From NCBI GenBank assembly GCA_000023185.1, contig CP001627.1:1-64000 (forward strand): 64,000 bases of DNA, read 5' to 3'. Positions 26,832 through 35,613 of the stretch are shown here, piece by piece. Both the position numbers and the translations under genes were made by a program. The stretch's first letter is position 1. Every line of letters starts with the position of its first letter. The stretch comes from Rhizobium leguminosarum bv. trifolii WSM1325. Lineage in GTDB: Bacteria > Pseudomonadota > Alphaproteobacteria > Rhizobiales > Rhizobiaceae. Below the pieces are notes generated by a model that was given only the letters and a program-made list of their open reading frames with translations, had not been told where the DNA came from and ran no database searches.

Positions 26832-27970
26832 GTGTCACGCATTCTGCATCCGTCACCAGCCGCGCCGAGGCCCTGGACACCATCGCAGCCGTGCTGCCGA
26901 TCGACCGCCGTGACAAGCTCGCCGAGCTCTTGACCGACCAGGATGTCGAGACGCTGCGGCATCTCGTCAATGCCGGTATGGGCGACAACACGCTGCGGGC
27001 ACTGACTTCCGACCTCGCCTATCTCGAAGCCTGGTCGCTTGCGGCGACGGGTAGCGCCCTGCCCTGGCCAGCGGCGGAGGCGCTGCTGCTTAAATTTGTC
27101 GCCCACCATCTGTGGGATCCGCAACGGCGCGAAAACGACCCCGAGCATGGCATGCCGGCCGATGTCGAAGACGTCTTGCGCTTTCGCGGCTTCCTGAGGT
27201 CTCTGGGGCCACACGCACCCGACACGGTGCGGCGGCGCCTCGCCAACTGGTCGACGCTGACCAAATGGCGCGGCCTCGACGGCGCCTTCACCTCCCCTGC
27301 CCTGAAGTCGGCGATCCGGCTGGCGGTGCGCGCCGTGCCGCGGCCACGCCGCCGCAAAAGCGCCAAGGCGGTCACCGGCGAGGTGCTGGCCAGGCTGCTC
27401 GCGACCTGCAGGAGTGACAGTTTGCGCGACGTTCGCGATCGGGCGATCCTAATGGTCGCCTTCGCCTCCGGCGGTCGTCGTCGCAGCGAAGTCGCGGGTC
27501 TGCGCCGGGAGCAACTGACGGTCGAGGCGCCGGTCACCGGTGAGGACGACATCCCCCTCCCCTCGCTCACCATCCATCTTGGCCGCACCAAGAATTCCGG
27601 TGCCAGCCAGGACGAGGTCGTCTATCTGACCGGCCGGCCGGTGGACGCGCTGAATGCCTGGTTGACGGCTGCAAAAGTCGACGGCGGCAGCGTGTTTCGA
27701 GCGATCGATCGCTGGGGCAATGTATCCCGACGGGCGCTCGACCCAAAAGCGGTCAACGATATCGTCAAGCGGCGGGTGGCAGAGGCTGGGCTGGAGCCTG
27801 GGGAGTTTTCGGCGCATGGACTTCGGTCGGGCTATCTGACGGAGGCTGCGAACCGCGGCATCCCGCTTCCCGAAGCCATGGAGCAATCGCGCCACCGCTC
27901 TGTGCAGCAGGCATCCAGCTACTATAACAACGCTACGCGGCGAAGCGGTCGCGCTGCTCGAATGCTCTAG
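26828..27970 (+). CDS. Tyrosine recombinase / phage-type integrase
   Basis: The 380-residue protein has an N-terminal SAM-like core-binding domain (about 45-160) and a C-terminal catalytic domain with the expected residues: Arg in SGGRRRSEVAGLR near 220, Lys in GRTKNSG, HGLR near 330, H in SRHRSVQQ and the nucleophile Tyr in ASSYYN near 365. It could catalyse integration, plasmid dimer resolution or cassette exchange. It is translationally coupled to the orphan antitoxin gene and sits between two toxin-antitoxin modules. No attachment site was identified. Confidence 0.9.
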   Translation: MSVTHSASVTSRAEALDTIAAVLPIDRRDKLAELLTDQDVETLRHLVNAGMGDNTLRALTSDLAYLEAWSLAATGSALPWPAAEALLLKFVAHHLWDPQRRENDPEHGMPADVEDVLRFRGFLRSLGPHAPDTVRRRLANWSTLTKWRGLDGAFTSPALKSAIRLAVRAVPRPRRRKSAKAVTGEVLARLLATCRSDSLRDVRDRAILMVAFASGGRRRSEVAGLRREQLTVEAPVTGEDDIPLPSLTIHLGRTKNSGASQDEVVYLTGRPVDALNAWLTAAKVDGGSVFRAIDRWGNVSRRALDPKAVNDIVKRRVAEAGLEPGEFSAHGLRSGYLTEAANRGIPLPEAMEQSRHRSVQQASSYYNNATRRSGRAARML

Positions 27971-27983
27971 GTGGCTCCATCTA

Positions 27984-28074
27984 AATGTCCGGTAATTTAT
28001 CGGACATTATTCGACAGGCTTGAAAATGAAGAAGATTGCGCATAGAAATCTAGAAAGAACGCTATTTTTCTAGA
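27984..28074 (+). promoter_or_regulatory. Two inverted repeats upstream of vapB
   Basis: Repeat one is AATGTCCG / CGGACATT (27984-28008); repeat two is TCTAGAAA / TTTCTAGA (28049-28074), ending 14 bp before the vapB ATG. The second is placed where type II antitoxins bind their own promoter. The first could be an operator or the terminator stem of the recombinase gene, although no T-run follows. Confidence 0.5.
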
Positions 28075-28088
28075 CGGAAATTATCGGA

Positions 28089-28337
28089 ATGAGCCTCAGC
28101 ATCAAGGATCCGGAAGCCCATCGCTTGGCGCAGGCGATCTCCCACGCCACGGGAGAAAGCATGACCCGCGTTGTCACCGAGGCGCTGCGCGAGCGGTTCG
28201 CGAAGATCGAACGGCGAAAGGGGCGTGCCAGCGTCGAGGAGCTCCTGGCGATCGCCGATCGCGCCGCAGCGCACGTCAAACGCCCCTATGTCGACCATGC
28301 CGAGTTCCTTTACGACGAGAACGGCCTGCCGAAATGA
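28089..28337 (+). CDS. vapB: VapB-type antitoxin
   Basis: This 82-residue antitoxin of the PSK/VapB group has an N-terminal ribbon-helix-helix-like part ([24 protein letters not shown]) and a C-terminal toxin-binding tail. It represses its own promoter and blocks VapC. The overlap with vapC is 4 bp. Confidence 0.9.
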   Translation: MSLSIKDPEAHRLAQAISHATGESMTRVVTEALRERFAKIERRKGRASVEELLAIADRAAAHVKRPYVDHAEFLYDENGLPK

Positions 28338-28720
28338 TCATCGATACCTCGGCCCTGGTCGCAATCCTCTACCGTGAGCCCGAGGCGGCGAGTTTCGTTA
28401 AGATCATCCATGACGCGGAGCTCACGCGGATCAGCGTCGCCAATTACGTCGAGTTGTCGATGGTGGTCGAGGGTCAGCTCGGCCCCGACGGCATGCGCCA
28501 GGCCGAGGCCTTCTTCCGGCGCGCCGGCATCATCATCGAGCCTGTCACGCTCGAGCATTGCGAATTGGCAAGGCAGGCGTTTCTCGATTTCGGACAAGGT
28601 CGTCACAAGGCCGGTCTCAACTTTGGCGACTGCTTTGCCTATGCTCTGGCGAAAGCGTCCGGCGAGCCGCTGCTGTTCAAGGGCAACGATTTCGCTCAAA
28701 CCGATGTCCGGGCGGCGTGA
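28334..28720 (+). CDS. vapC: VapC-type PIN ribonuclease toxin
   Basis: This 128-residue PIN protein has acidic residues in [12 protein letters not shown] (D4), VELSMVVEG (E), [11 protein letters not shown] (D) and KGNDFAQTD (D). VapC toxins cut tRNA or 23S rRNA in the cytoplasm. Coupled to vapB and a few kilobases from repC, it probably helps maintain the plasmid. Confidence 0.92.
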   Translation: MIIDTSALVAILYREPEAASFVKIIHDAELTRISVANYVELSMVVEGQLGPDGMRQAEAFFRRAGIIIEPVTLEHCELARQAFLDFGQGRHKAGLNFGDCFAYALAKASGEPLLFKGNDFAQTDVRAA

Positions 28721-28899
28721 TCATGGCGGAAGAGAGACTGCAGTCAGGAGTTGAGGCCCTACCGCCTGCGAATGAGCCCCTCCCCTGCCGCTGCCGCGAT
28801 GGCTTTTCGCCCGTTGTTGCGTCCGGCGCAGCCGGCTTGGTGGATGGCACCCTCTTCGGCCTCTTCTTGGCACGAGAAGATTTTCCGCTGCCCCGATCG

Positions 28900-29325
28900 A
28901 TGTCACGGGTGAAGGTATCCCACGATACGGTGTGGCAGTTCCTGCGGCGTGAGGGATTGCGGTTCAAAAAAACACTGTTCGCCCTTGACCGGGCGCGCGC
29001 TGACGTCGCGCAACGGCGACAGCGCTGGCGATCCTGGCAGTCTGGCCTCGATCCAAGACGGCTGGTCTTTATCGATGAAACCTGGATCAAGACCAACATG
29101 GCGGCGCTTCGAGGGTGGGGGCCGAAGGGCAAACGCCTGCGCAGCTTCGCCCCGCACGGACATTGGCGCACCCTGACTTTCCTCGGCGCGTTGCGCTGCG
29201 ATCGGCTCACCGCACCCTGTGTCTTCGATGGACTCGATCAAGGGTGAGTGCTTTCGCGCCTATGTCGAGCAGCAACTCGTACCAGTGCTCAAACCCGGCG
29301 ACATCGTCGTGATGGATAATCTCGT
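28900..29325 (+). pseudogene. IS630-family transposase remnant
   Basis: The reading frame gives the catalytic part of an IS630 transposase: VSHDTVWQFLRREGLRFKK, RRLVFIDETWIKTNM (first catalytic Asp) and GPKGKRL. A frameshift near 29230-29240 moves it to a second frame with GECFRAYVEQQLVPVL and DIVVMDNL (second Asp). The sequence then loses similarity at about 29325, before the third acidic residue. The N-terminal part is missing or unrecognisable. No terminal inverted repeats were found. The element is inactive and abuts the 3' end of repC. Confidence 0.8.
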
Positions 29326-29390
29326 AGCAGCCTGCAGAGTTTTGCCCGAGCTTAGCTATCTATCGGCGCCGCCCGCACGGAGCCGAAGGC

Positions 29391-30698
29391 CTATCCAACT
29401 TTCCGCCCGGCCGGCGCATTTGCCCGCAGAAGCGCCATCAGCATTGGGCCGATCGCGAATTCGCCCTTTTCGCTTCGCCGCGTCAGGCCACGAAGATAGC
29501 CACCGGCCGAATTAATGTGGCCGCCTCGCTCCAGGATGCATGCCATTACGGTCGCGGCGTTTTCCGGACCCATCACATTGGCGGCCTCTTCGTAGGCCGA
29601 TGGACTGACGCCCAGCATCGATCGAACGATGACGGCTGCGGCCATCAGATCGCGCCAGTTGCGGATTGCGCCATCCGGCCCATAGGCAAGGATTTCCGGG
29701 CAGGCTTGCAGAACCAGGCCGAGCGGGAAGGCTTTCAGTCCGCCACCATCATTGCGGACCCCCGGCCGTCGACTTTGCTCTTCCTCCGTCTGCGCGAAGG
29801 GATGGCCTGTCTCACCCCTTCCCTTCGCGGCCGTCACGGTCCCTCGGTCGTTGTCTGGCTCAGCTGTCGCGCCCTGCTTCGTTTCGAAGCCTGGTTCAAC
29901 TTCAGAAATAGATTCGGGATTTGAATTCTGTATGTGACGCTCGATATAATCGGCATTGCCGCGCTGTTTTGTTGATTTAACCTGAATTTCCAGCTGGTTA
30001 AGGATATTTGTCCGCAGGCCCGTCAATTCATCCAGCAACAGTTCAAGCTGTGCTGTCGTCGGCGATCGCGGCAGGCCTTCGATCAGGTCCCGGAATTCGC
30101 GGTATAGGCCTTGCCAATCCCCAGGGATCTCTTCTTCAACGGCCGCTTCGATCAGTTTTGCAATGTCACGGCGGCAAAGGGTGATGCGTTCACGCAGACG
30201 CTGGACATGCAGCCGCTCAGCCATAACCTCGGCCGCGAGCTGTTCGATCTCGTCGGCACGGGCAAGGAGCGGCGCCAGCGAGAAGCCGAACGCCTCGTCG
30301 ACCTCCCCTGCCCTGTCCCTGCGGACGTAACGCTTGCCGTTGGGGCTATCCTTGCGCAGCAGAAGACCTGCGTCGACGAGCGCGGCGAGATGACGCCGCA
30401 CCGTCTGTTCGGCCATGCCATGCGTTCTGAGCGAAAGCTGGATATTCGACGGGAAGACGATCAAACCGTTTCCCTGGGCCAGTTCGTTCTTCGGATAAAA
30501 GCTCAAAAGCGCGTTGAGCACGGCAAGCGCCCGATCGCCAATGCCGAGCAGCGGCTTTGCTTCGCACAGCGCGCGAAACAATTTCCACTTATCGACAGAC
30601 TGATCCGGTTTGATCTCCCCAGCCATGACCTGGCTTGCAAGCATGCCAAGCGTCATCGACCGCCGCCCGAAGGGCGTCGTTACACTTCCGGTTTCCAT
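29391..30698 (-). CDS. repC: RepC replication initiator
   Basis: The ATG at 30698 (METGSVTTPFGRRSM) matches the usual RepC start and gives about 435 residues. Residues 1-160 hold the winged-helix DNA-binding part (NIQLSLRTHGMAEQTVRRHLAALVDAGLLLRK). An AT-richer middle region near 29880-30000 corresponds to where the origin lies inside repC in this plasmid class. The C-terminus (GGYLRGLTRRSEKGEFAIGP) is intact. RepC is essential and starts replication from its own gene. Expression is limited by the counter-transcribed RNA in the repB-repC gap. Confidence 0.95.
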   Translation of the reverse strand: METGSVTTPFGRRSMTLGMLASQVMAGEIKPDQSVDKWKLFRALCEAKPLLGIGDRALAVLNALLSFYPKNELAQGNGLIVFPSNIQLSLRTHGMAEQTVRRHLAALVDAGLLLRKDSPNGKRYVRRDRAGEVDEAFGFSLAPLLARADEIEQLAAEVMAERLHVQRLRERITLCRRDIAKLIEAAVEEEIPGDWQGLYREFRDLIEGLPRSPTTAQLELLLDELTGLRTNILNQLEIQVKSTKQRGNADYIERHIQNSNPESISEVEPGFETKQGATAEPDNDRGTVTAAKGRGETGHPFAQTEEEQSRRPGVRNDGGGLKAFPLGLVLQACPEILAYGPDGAIRNWRDLMAAAVIVRSMLGVSPSAYEEAANVMGPENAATVMACILERGGHINSAGGYLRGLTRRSEKGEFAIGPMLMALLRANAPAGRKVG

Positions 30699-30789
30699 AT
30701 CTTCCACCTCAACGAGGCAAAAGAAATCCGCTCACCAAAACGGCGCCAAAAACTCTTGACAGCGATTCTCGGAAGTGCGATTCTCGGAG

Positions 30790-30843
30790 GTGTTCAGGAC
30801 TACGAGGAAAGCTTCCGCGACGGTGACGTTCGGGGGCTTTTTT
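30790..30843 (+). ncRNA. Counter-transcribed RNA (incA-type) in the repB-repC gap
   Basis: repABC plasmids carry a small antisense RNA here that represses repC. On the plus strand there is CTTGAC at 30755-30760, a weak -10 near 30779-30784, and a terminator stem at about 30811-30837 (GCTTCCG pairing with CGGGGGC through wobble pairs) followed by TTTTTTC at 30838-30844. The transcript would be about 50-60 nt, antisense to the repC leader. The exact 5' end is an estimate. Confidence 0.72.
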
Positions 30844-30868
30844 CTTTTGCGCGTTATCTCCTATCCGA

Positions 30869-30884
30869 ATTGTCAGCTGACAAC
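30869..30884. repeat. Centromere-like (parS) palindrome, copy 1
   Basis: ATTGTCAGCTGACAAC fits the repABC centromere pattern GTTnnnnGCnnnnAAC with one deviation. An almost identical palindrome lies upstream of repA at 33244-33259. RepB is the expected binder. Confidence 0.72.
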
Positions 30885-30897
30885 CGGCCTAACTGCC

Positions 30898-31887
30898 TCA
30901 TTTTCCCTCATTTTCCTCTTCGAACTCGGCGGCGAGGCCTACCAACCGCTGAGCCAGGAATTCCGAAAACGCCGCCGATTTGACGGTGATGCGAAAGGTT
31001 TTGCCGGACCGGGCCACCAAAGCAAGCGGCGCGCCGCCTTGGGTCCGGAGCGTTTGCTCGGCCCGCTGAGGTGCACTCTTCTCCTCTACCGCCTTCCAGA
31101 TGACATCGAAGCGGCTGTTGGTCTCCAACGTCACGAAATCAGCAGCTCTGATGGCAGCCTGCGCCTTTTTCTGCCCGCCCGTCTCCCTGAATTTCTCGGC
31201 AAACGCCAACCAGCGCGGGCGTCCGACCTTGGGGGCCGGCCCGATGGCGAGAATGATCTCGGGATCGATCGTCTGAGCCACCTGCAGGAGCCTTGACGTT
31301 TCCGGCTTGTCTGTCGCCAGCGCCTTGGAAATCATGTCACGGCTGAAGCCATGCTCGTCCATGCGGCGTGCAAACAGTGCCCGCTCTATAAAACTCAAGT
31401 CGACACGCGGGCCATTCTCCTGACCCTGTGCGAGGATCAGCTCTTCATCGGTGAGCTTACGTACAACGGCCTTAACAGGAACCCCGATCTCTGCTGCCGC
31501 CCGCAGGCGCCGGTGGCCATAGGCGGCCTGGTAGTGCCCGGCCCTTGCCGGGTCCGGCCGCACCAGAATCGGAACCTGCTGTCCGCTTTCCTGGATAGAC
31601 TGCTTCAATCGCTCGAACTCGGCATCCTTGTCGACCGGGATGCGGTCGCGGATGAAGGACATTTCGACCGCAGCCGGATCGATCTCCAGCACCTTGTCGC
31701 CGGAAGCCAGCGATTCCCGCAGTGCCTTGGCGGCGGCTGCTTCCTCTCCCAGCCGTCCAAGTGACAGGTTCATCGCCTTGACCGCTCCCGAAGGCCGATG
31801 CGGCTGTTGCACGCTTGGCACGTCCGGCCGTGTCGGTTCGACAGCGCCGACCATGCTCTTCAGGATGTCGCGTCCTTTTGGGCTCAT
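30898..31887 (-). CDS. repB: RepB plasmid partition protein (ParB family)
   Basis: The ATG at 31887 overlaps the repA stop in ATGA and gives about 329 residues. Residues about 55-150 form the ParB N-terminal domain (VEMSFIRDRIPVD ... YQAAYGHRRLRAAAEIG, with GHRR as the CTP/phosphate loop). FSRDMISKALATDKPETSRLL is the central helix-turn-helix, and the C-terminal part should dimerise. RepB binds the centromere palindromes and, with RepA, segregates the plasmid and represses the operon. Confidence 0.95.
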   Translation of the reverse strand: MSPKGRDILKSMVGAVEPTRPDVPSVQQPHRPSGAVKAMNLSLGRLGEEAAAAKALRESLASGDKVLEIDPAAVEMSFIRDRIPVDKDAEFERLKQSIQESGQQVPILVRPDPARAGHYQAAYGHRRLRAAAEIGVPVKAVVRKLTDEELILAQGQENGPRVDLSFIERALFARRMDEHGFSRDMISKALATDKPETSRLLQVAQTIDPEIILAIGPAPKVGRPRWLAFAEKFRETGGQKKAQAAIRAADFVTLETNSRFDVIWKAVEEKSAPQRAEQTLRTQGGAPLALVARSGKTFRITVKSAAFSEFLAQRLVGLAAEFEEENEGK

Positions 31888-33101
31888 GTCCTGCTCCATG
31901 CACTACGAATGAGTTGCTCGACCTCGGCATTGACGCTGTCGACGGATTCCACCCCGCGGTCATAGGTCTGGCGATGCATCGTGTCGCGTCCGGCCTCGTA
32001 GATCGTCTGTTTCGACAGGCCAGCATCCGAGACCGCTGTCGACTTGACCATCATCGAGGTCAGCACACGCTCGCCAAACAGGCTGCGCAGGAAGGCAACG
32101 ATCTGCGCCTGCGGTCCATCATTGGACTCATAGCGGGTGACCAGATAGCGCATCCAGTCGTAATCAAGATTGCCGCCTGCCTGCTTGACCACGGCCAGAA
32201 GGTCGGAGGTCATCGTCAGGAACTGGTTCATCGACGCAACGTCGAGCATCTGCGGATGGACGGTGATAAGGACGGAGGTAGCGGCACAAAGAGCAGAGAG
32301 CGTCAGAAAGCCGAGGGTGGGGGGGCAATCGATGATGACGACATCGTAGCTCTGCTCCAGCGAATGCAGCGCATTGCCGACCCGCATGAAGAACATGTCC
32401 TTGTCGTCGCGGTTGGTGTCGGCGAGCGCCTTTGGCGTATCGTGTTCGAACTCGTGCAGTTCGAGATTGCCGGGAATGAGATCAAGCCCCGGAAAATAGG
32501 TCTGGCGAACGATGTCGGCTACGTCGCGGCGCGTTTCGTCATATTTGATGGCACCATAAAGCGTCTCGTTTTCGCCGACGTCAAATTCGGGTTGATATCC
32601 GAGCATCGCCGACATCGACGCCTGCGGATCGAGGTCGACGGCGAGCACGCGGTAGCCGCGAAGAGCCAGGAACTGCGCCAGGTGGATGGATGTCGTCGTC
32701 TTGCCGGAGCCACCTTTGAAATTGGTGACGGCGATCACCTGGAGATGGTCACCCGGCCGGCGCATCGGCAGATAGGACGGTTTGGTGCGCCCGAGATGGT
32801 GGCGCATCGCATGGATTTCCTCAAGCGAGAAGACCCGTCGACCGGCCGCCGTCTTTTCCGGATTGATGCTTTCCACCTGGGCGGCAAGGTGGCGAACATA
32901 GCTGTCGGTAACGCCGAGCAGCTTGGCAGTCTCGGTGCTGCTGAACCGCCGTAGCGATTTGCGGGCGTCGGGCGAAAACAACCGCTCGAACAGCACCTGC
33001 AATTGGCTGCTGAGCATCGTCGAGTCCTGCGCGATCGTCTCGTCGATCGAGACTCGACTCGCTCTCTTGGCTTTCTCAACAATCGCGGCCTTAGTCGGCA
33101 T
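31884..33101 (-). CDS. repA: RepA plasmid partition ATPase (ParA family)
   Basis: The protein has 405 residues. The N-terminal part (about 45-105) carries an HTH (TETAKLLGVTDSYVRHLAAQ). The deviant Walker A is NFKGGSGKTTT near residue 128, followed by AVDLDPQAS, and the Walker B-like segment is VVIIDCPPTLGF. RepA hydrolyses ATP to move RepB-centromere complexes and, with RepB, represses its own promoter. It is the first gene of the operon, with a matching promoter and operator at 33139-33167. Confidence 0.96.
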   Translation of the reverse strand: MPTKAAIVEKAKRASRVSIDETIAQDSTMLSSQLQVLFERLFSPDARKSLRRFSSTETAKLLGVTDSYVRHLAAQVESINPEKTAAGRRVFSLEEIHAMRHHLGRTKPSYLPMRRPGDHLQVIAVTNFKGGSGKTTTSIHLAQFLALRGYRVLAVDLDPQASMSAMLGYQPEFDVGENETLYGAIKYDETRRDVADIVRQTYFPGLDLIPGNLELHEFEHDTPKALADTNRDDKDMFFMRVGNALHSLEQSYDVVIIDCPPTLGFLTLSALCAATSVLITVHPQMLDVASMNQFLTMTSDLLAVVKQAGGNLDYDWMRYLVTRYESNDGPQAQIVAFLRSLFGERVLTSMMVKSTAVSDAGLSKQTIYEAGRDTMHRQTYDRGVESVDSVNAEVEQLIRSAWSRT

Positions 33102-33138
33102 TCACGCAAATCCTGATAAATCGGGTCATTTTGCGCAA

Positions 33139-33167
33139 ATGATCGTGAGTCTGCCGACTCCGTCAAG
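33139..33167 (-). promoter_or_regulatory. Likely repA promoter with an operator between -35 and -10
   Basis: On the minus strand CTTGACG (33167-33161) is a good rhizobial -35; 16 bp on lies GATCAT (33144-33139). The spacer holds the perfect-armed inverted repeat GAGTC-nnnn-GACTC (33147-33160), an ideal place for autorepression by RepA. The repA start is about 38 bp downstream of the -10. Confidence 0.6.
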
Positions 33168-33243
33168 CGATTTCTTGGTTAGCCAATGGATAACAGACAG
33201 GATTCAACGAAAAAATCATGTGGAATTCCGGAATCTTAGCTCA

Positions 33244-33259
33244 ATTGTCAGCTGACAAT
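33244..33259. repeat. Centromere-like (parS) palindrome, copy 2
   Basis: ATTGTCAGCTGACAAT is a perfect 16-bp palindrome upstream of repA. It differs by one base from copy 1 between repB and repC. Together they are the likely partition and incompatibility sites. Confidence 0.72.
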
Positions 33260-34403
33260 GGCGGCGGTGCCCGCACCCGTCGATGCCAGACGCTAACGCA
33301 GTTGCCGACTCACCGGAAAACAACATCCACTGCTTGAGCACGTCGGACCAGACAATCCGTTTCTCATTTATAGGCAGATGAACGGCACAGGCTTTCGGTT
33401 TCCATCCCGCGGACAGGTTCGTTGCCGGCGGACTTGTCATTTGTGTCCTGGGTTGCGGCATCGCGCCGTGGCTGCGCAAGGCCGAGCATTTGTTCCAGAC
33501 GGCCAGCATTGAGCGGAGCGCTTATTCCCTTGAAATTCATGATCCATCTTTCGTCTGCGCATCGATTGCGTGAAGCCTTGGAGATAAGCGCAATTTGAAG
33601 CCGCCGAGAACCGCCAGCCGGCGTTATCACCATCTTTTCCAAGCACGCGCGAAGGGGAGGGGAGAGCCCCATCTTCAAGCGCCGATCCGAAACGCGACCT
33701 TTGGCGGCGACGCTCGCCGCTCGGGTCTCTTCCCCGCGCAAGGATAGAAGAGTGGCGCGCAGGAGCGGCCTGACATGCGAAAGGCCCCATCTTATCGGCA
33801 CCGGCGAACTGGGCTATCTCGGATCATGCGGCATCGCCAGAATTTGGAGACTGCGATTTGGGTTTTACCACAGGCAAGGGTGCTGCTGCGGACCAACGGG
33901 GGAGGGGACCCGCAGCCCGAATTTTCGTGCCGATCGAAGTCAGGGAGATACTGGGAGGCTGGCGTCAAGGGGTTCCGGTTCGTTTGTACGCAGATCCGAT
34001 AATCGCCAGGCCAGGTCAATGGCACCAGTCTAGTCACGTGCCGGGTTGAGCGCGAACAGGGTTGCAGACATCCCAGGCCGTCATCAACCGCCACGATGAA
34101 TACAGCGCATGCTAGGCGAATCAGGTTTCGGCGAGTATCATCGACAGTGCTCGCAGCAATCGTACCGAGATATTGCTGACGTTATTGGGTAGCCCGGGCA
34201 ACCAGATCTCACCTCCAAGTTGGCAAAGCCGCCGTCTTCTAGCGGAACTTATTGGCGAGTTCGCTTCCGTCCACGGAATTCCTTCTTGTTTACCTGCTAT
34301 TTACCATAACGCGGCACGCCGGCGGCAAAACCCCATCGCGGATCGCAAGCATCGCGGCCGATCCAGCGTTCCTTACGTAGAGTGGCGCGAGGCAGGCATT
34401 CCA
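33260..34403. other. Non-coding or degenerate region upstream of repA
   Basis: This stretch of about 1.1 kb holds no gene I can support. Several open frames exist on both strands (for example a 58-codon frame starting near 33540 on the minus strand), but none has recognisable features or a good ribosome-binding site. It may be decayed sequence between the replication block and the metabolic genes. Confidence 0.5.
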
Positions 34404-35489
34404 CTATCGCACCTTCGTGCCCTCGCGATTGGTAAAGTGCGCATTGCCCAACCCCGTGCCTATGGTCAGCACAGCCCATCTCGACACGTCGCTCATAAAA
34501 GGGATCTGCGACAATCCCTGCACGACTGCATCGTTGTGCATCATCACGAATGTGCTGTCGTCGCCGATCTCAGGAATGGCCTTCATCAGTGCGGCGGGAA
34601 GGTTGAAACTGTCGCTCTCCCAGTTTCCGCCCGGCAGGTTTTGTCCGCCACGTTCGATTGAACCATCGGCTTTGATGATGCCGGGGCATGCGATCCCGAT
34701 GATCGGCGCTGGCTTGAGATTGGCCTTCTCGGCCTTGCCGATCAGATCCCGCAACATCGCCGCCAACCTTTCGATCGTGGCGGTGCGGCTTGGCTCATCG
34801 TCGGCATGACGCCAGATGGTGGATTCCCAGACGCTTGCATCCGCGAAATTCGGCACGTCGTCCTTTCCGAATTTAACGACGCCGGCGCGAACGTTCGTGC
34901 CGCCGATATCAACGGCGAGGATCGCCTCGTGGCCCTTGAACATCCAGCGCGGCATCAGGTGGATCGCACCGATCAGTCCGGCCTCATCGGGGTGATGTAC
35001 GATCGGCACGACTTCGACGTCGACGCCGGCCGCTTTAAGAATGACCATGGTCCTGGCGATTGTCAGTTCGCCAAAGTGGCTCCGACGAAAGCCGCCGCCA
35101 ACGACGATGCGTTCTGTCTTTCCCCAGCCTTTGTCTTTCAGAAACTTTGCTATCACATCGGCAAAGTCTTGCGCAAAATCCTCCACTGCCCCCATGACCA
35201 ACGCCGCCGCCGCCAAATCATCGCCCTTCAAAATAGCGTCGATTTTTTTCTTGGAGAGTTTCTCCGTCGCGGTCTTGCCGATCGGGTCGTCTCCAACCTT
35301 GCGGATGCGTTTTCTCCAATCGTCGAGCTTTTGTTGGAACGTCTTTTTGTTGGCGTTGTCGCCAACGAAGCCATCCTTGTCACGCAGTTCGTTATTGTAA
35401 TCGTCGATCGCTACCAATGGCAGGTTTAAAGCGCCATGTGCCAACGGGGCATTGATCTCATCACGGGGATCGGAACTGCTTTTGGCCAT
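34404..35489 (-). CDS. ROK-family sugar kinase-like protein with permuted domain order
   Basis: The ATG at 35489 has a GAAGG site and gives 361 residues. The order of ROK elements is unusual. Residues about 70-180 look like the C-terminal half of a ROK kinase (DDLAAAALVMGAVEDFA, RIVVGGGFRRSHFGE, DEAGLIGAIHL). The N-terminal half follows: ILAVDIGGTNVRAGVV (phosphate-1) near 190, GIACPG, HNDAVVQGLS and GTGLGNAHFTNREG at the very end. This indicates a circular permutation. The Cys-rich zinc motif of many ROK kinases is absent. Predicted function is glucose or related sugar phosphorylation, or sensing. It is divergent from otsB. Confidence 0.8.
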   Translation of the reverse strand: MAKSSSDPRDEINAPLAHGALNLPLVAIDDYNNELRDKDGFVGDNANKKTFQQKLDDWRKRIRKVGDDPIGKTATEKLSKKKIDAILKGDDLAAAALVMGAVEDFAQDFADVIAKFLKDKGWGKTERIVVGGGFRRSHFGELTIARTMVILKAAGVDVEVVPIVHHPDEAGLIGAIHLMPRWMFKGHEAILAVDIGGTNVRAGVVKFGKDDVPNFADASVWESTIWRHADDEPSRTATIERLAAMLRDLIGKAEKANLKPAPIIGIACPGIIKADGSIERGGQNLPGGNWESDSFNLPAALMKAIPEIGDDSTFVMMHNDAVVQGLSQIPFMSDVSRWAVLTIGTGLGNAHFTNREGTKVR

Positions 35490-35613
35490 CAATGTACCTT
35501 CTACGGCGCGAGTGCTCGAACGGGCGGCGAGATACAACGCGAACTATCCTCTGGATGTTCCGGACTCTGAAAAATCACCTTGCCCTTGCCGGTTGGCGAC
35601 CTAGCTTCAATGA

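Noticed and set aside
28721..29325. A complete IS630 element
   Set aside because: The N-terminal part and the third catalytic residue are missing, the frame is broken and no terminal repeats were found.
31815..32954. A 379-codon open frame antisense to repA
   Set aside because: RepA on the other strand is unmistakable; the mirror frame has no recognisable features.
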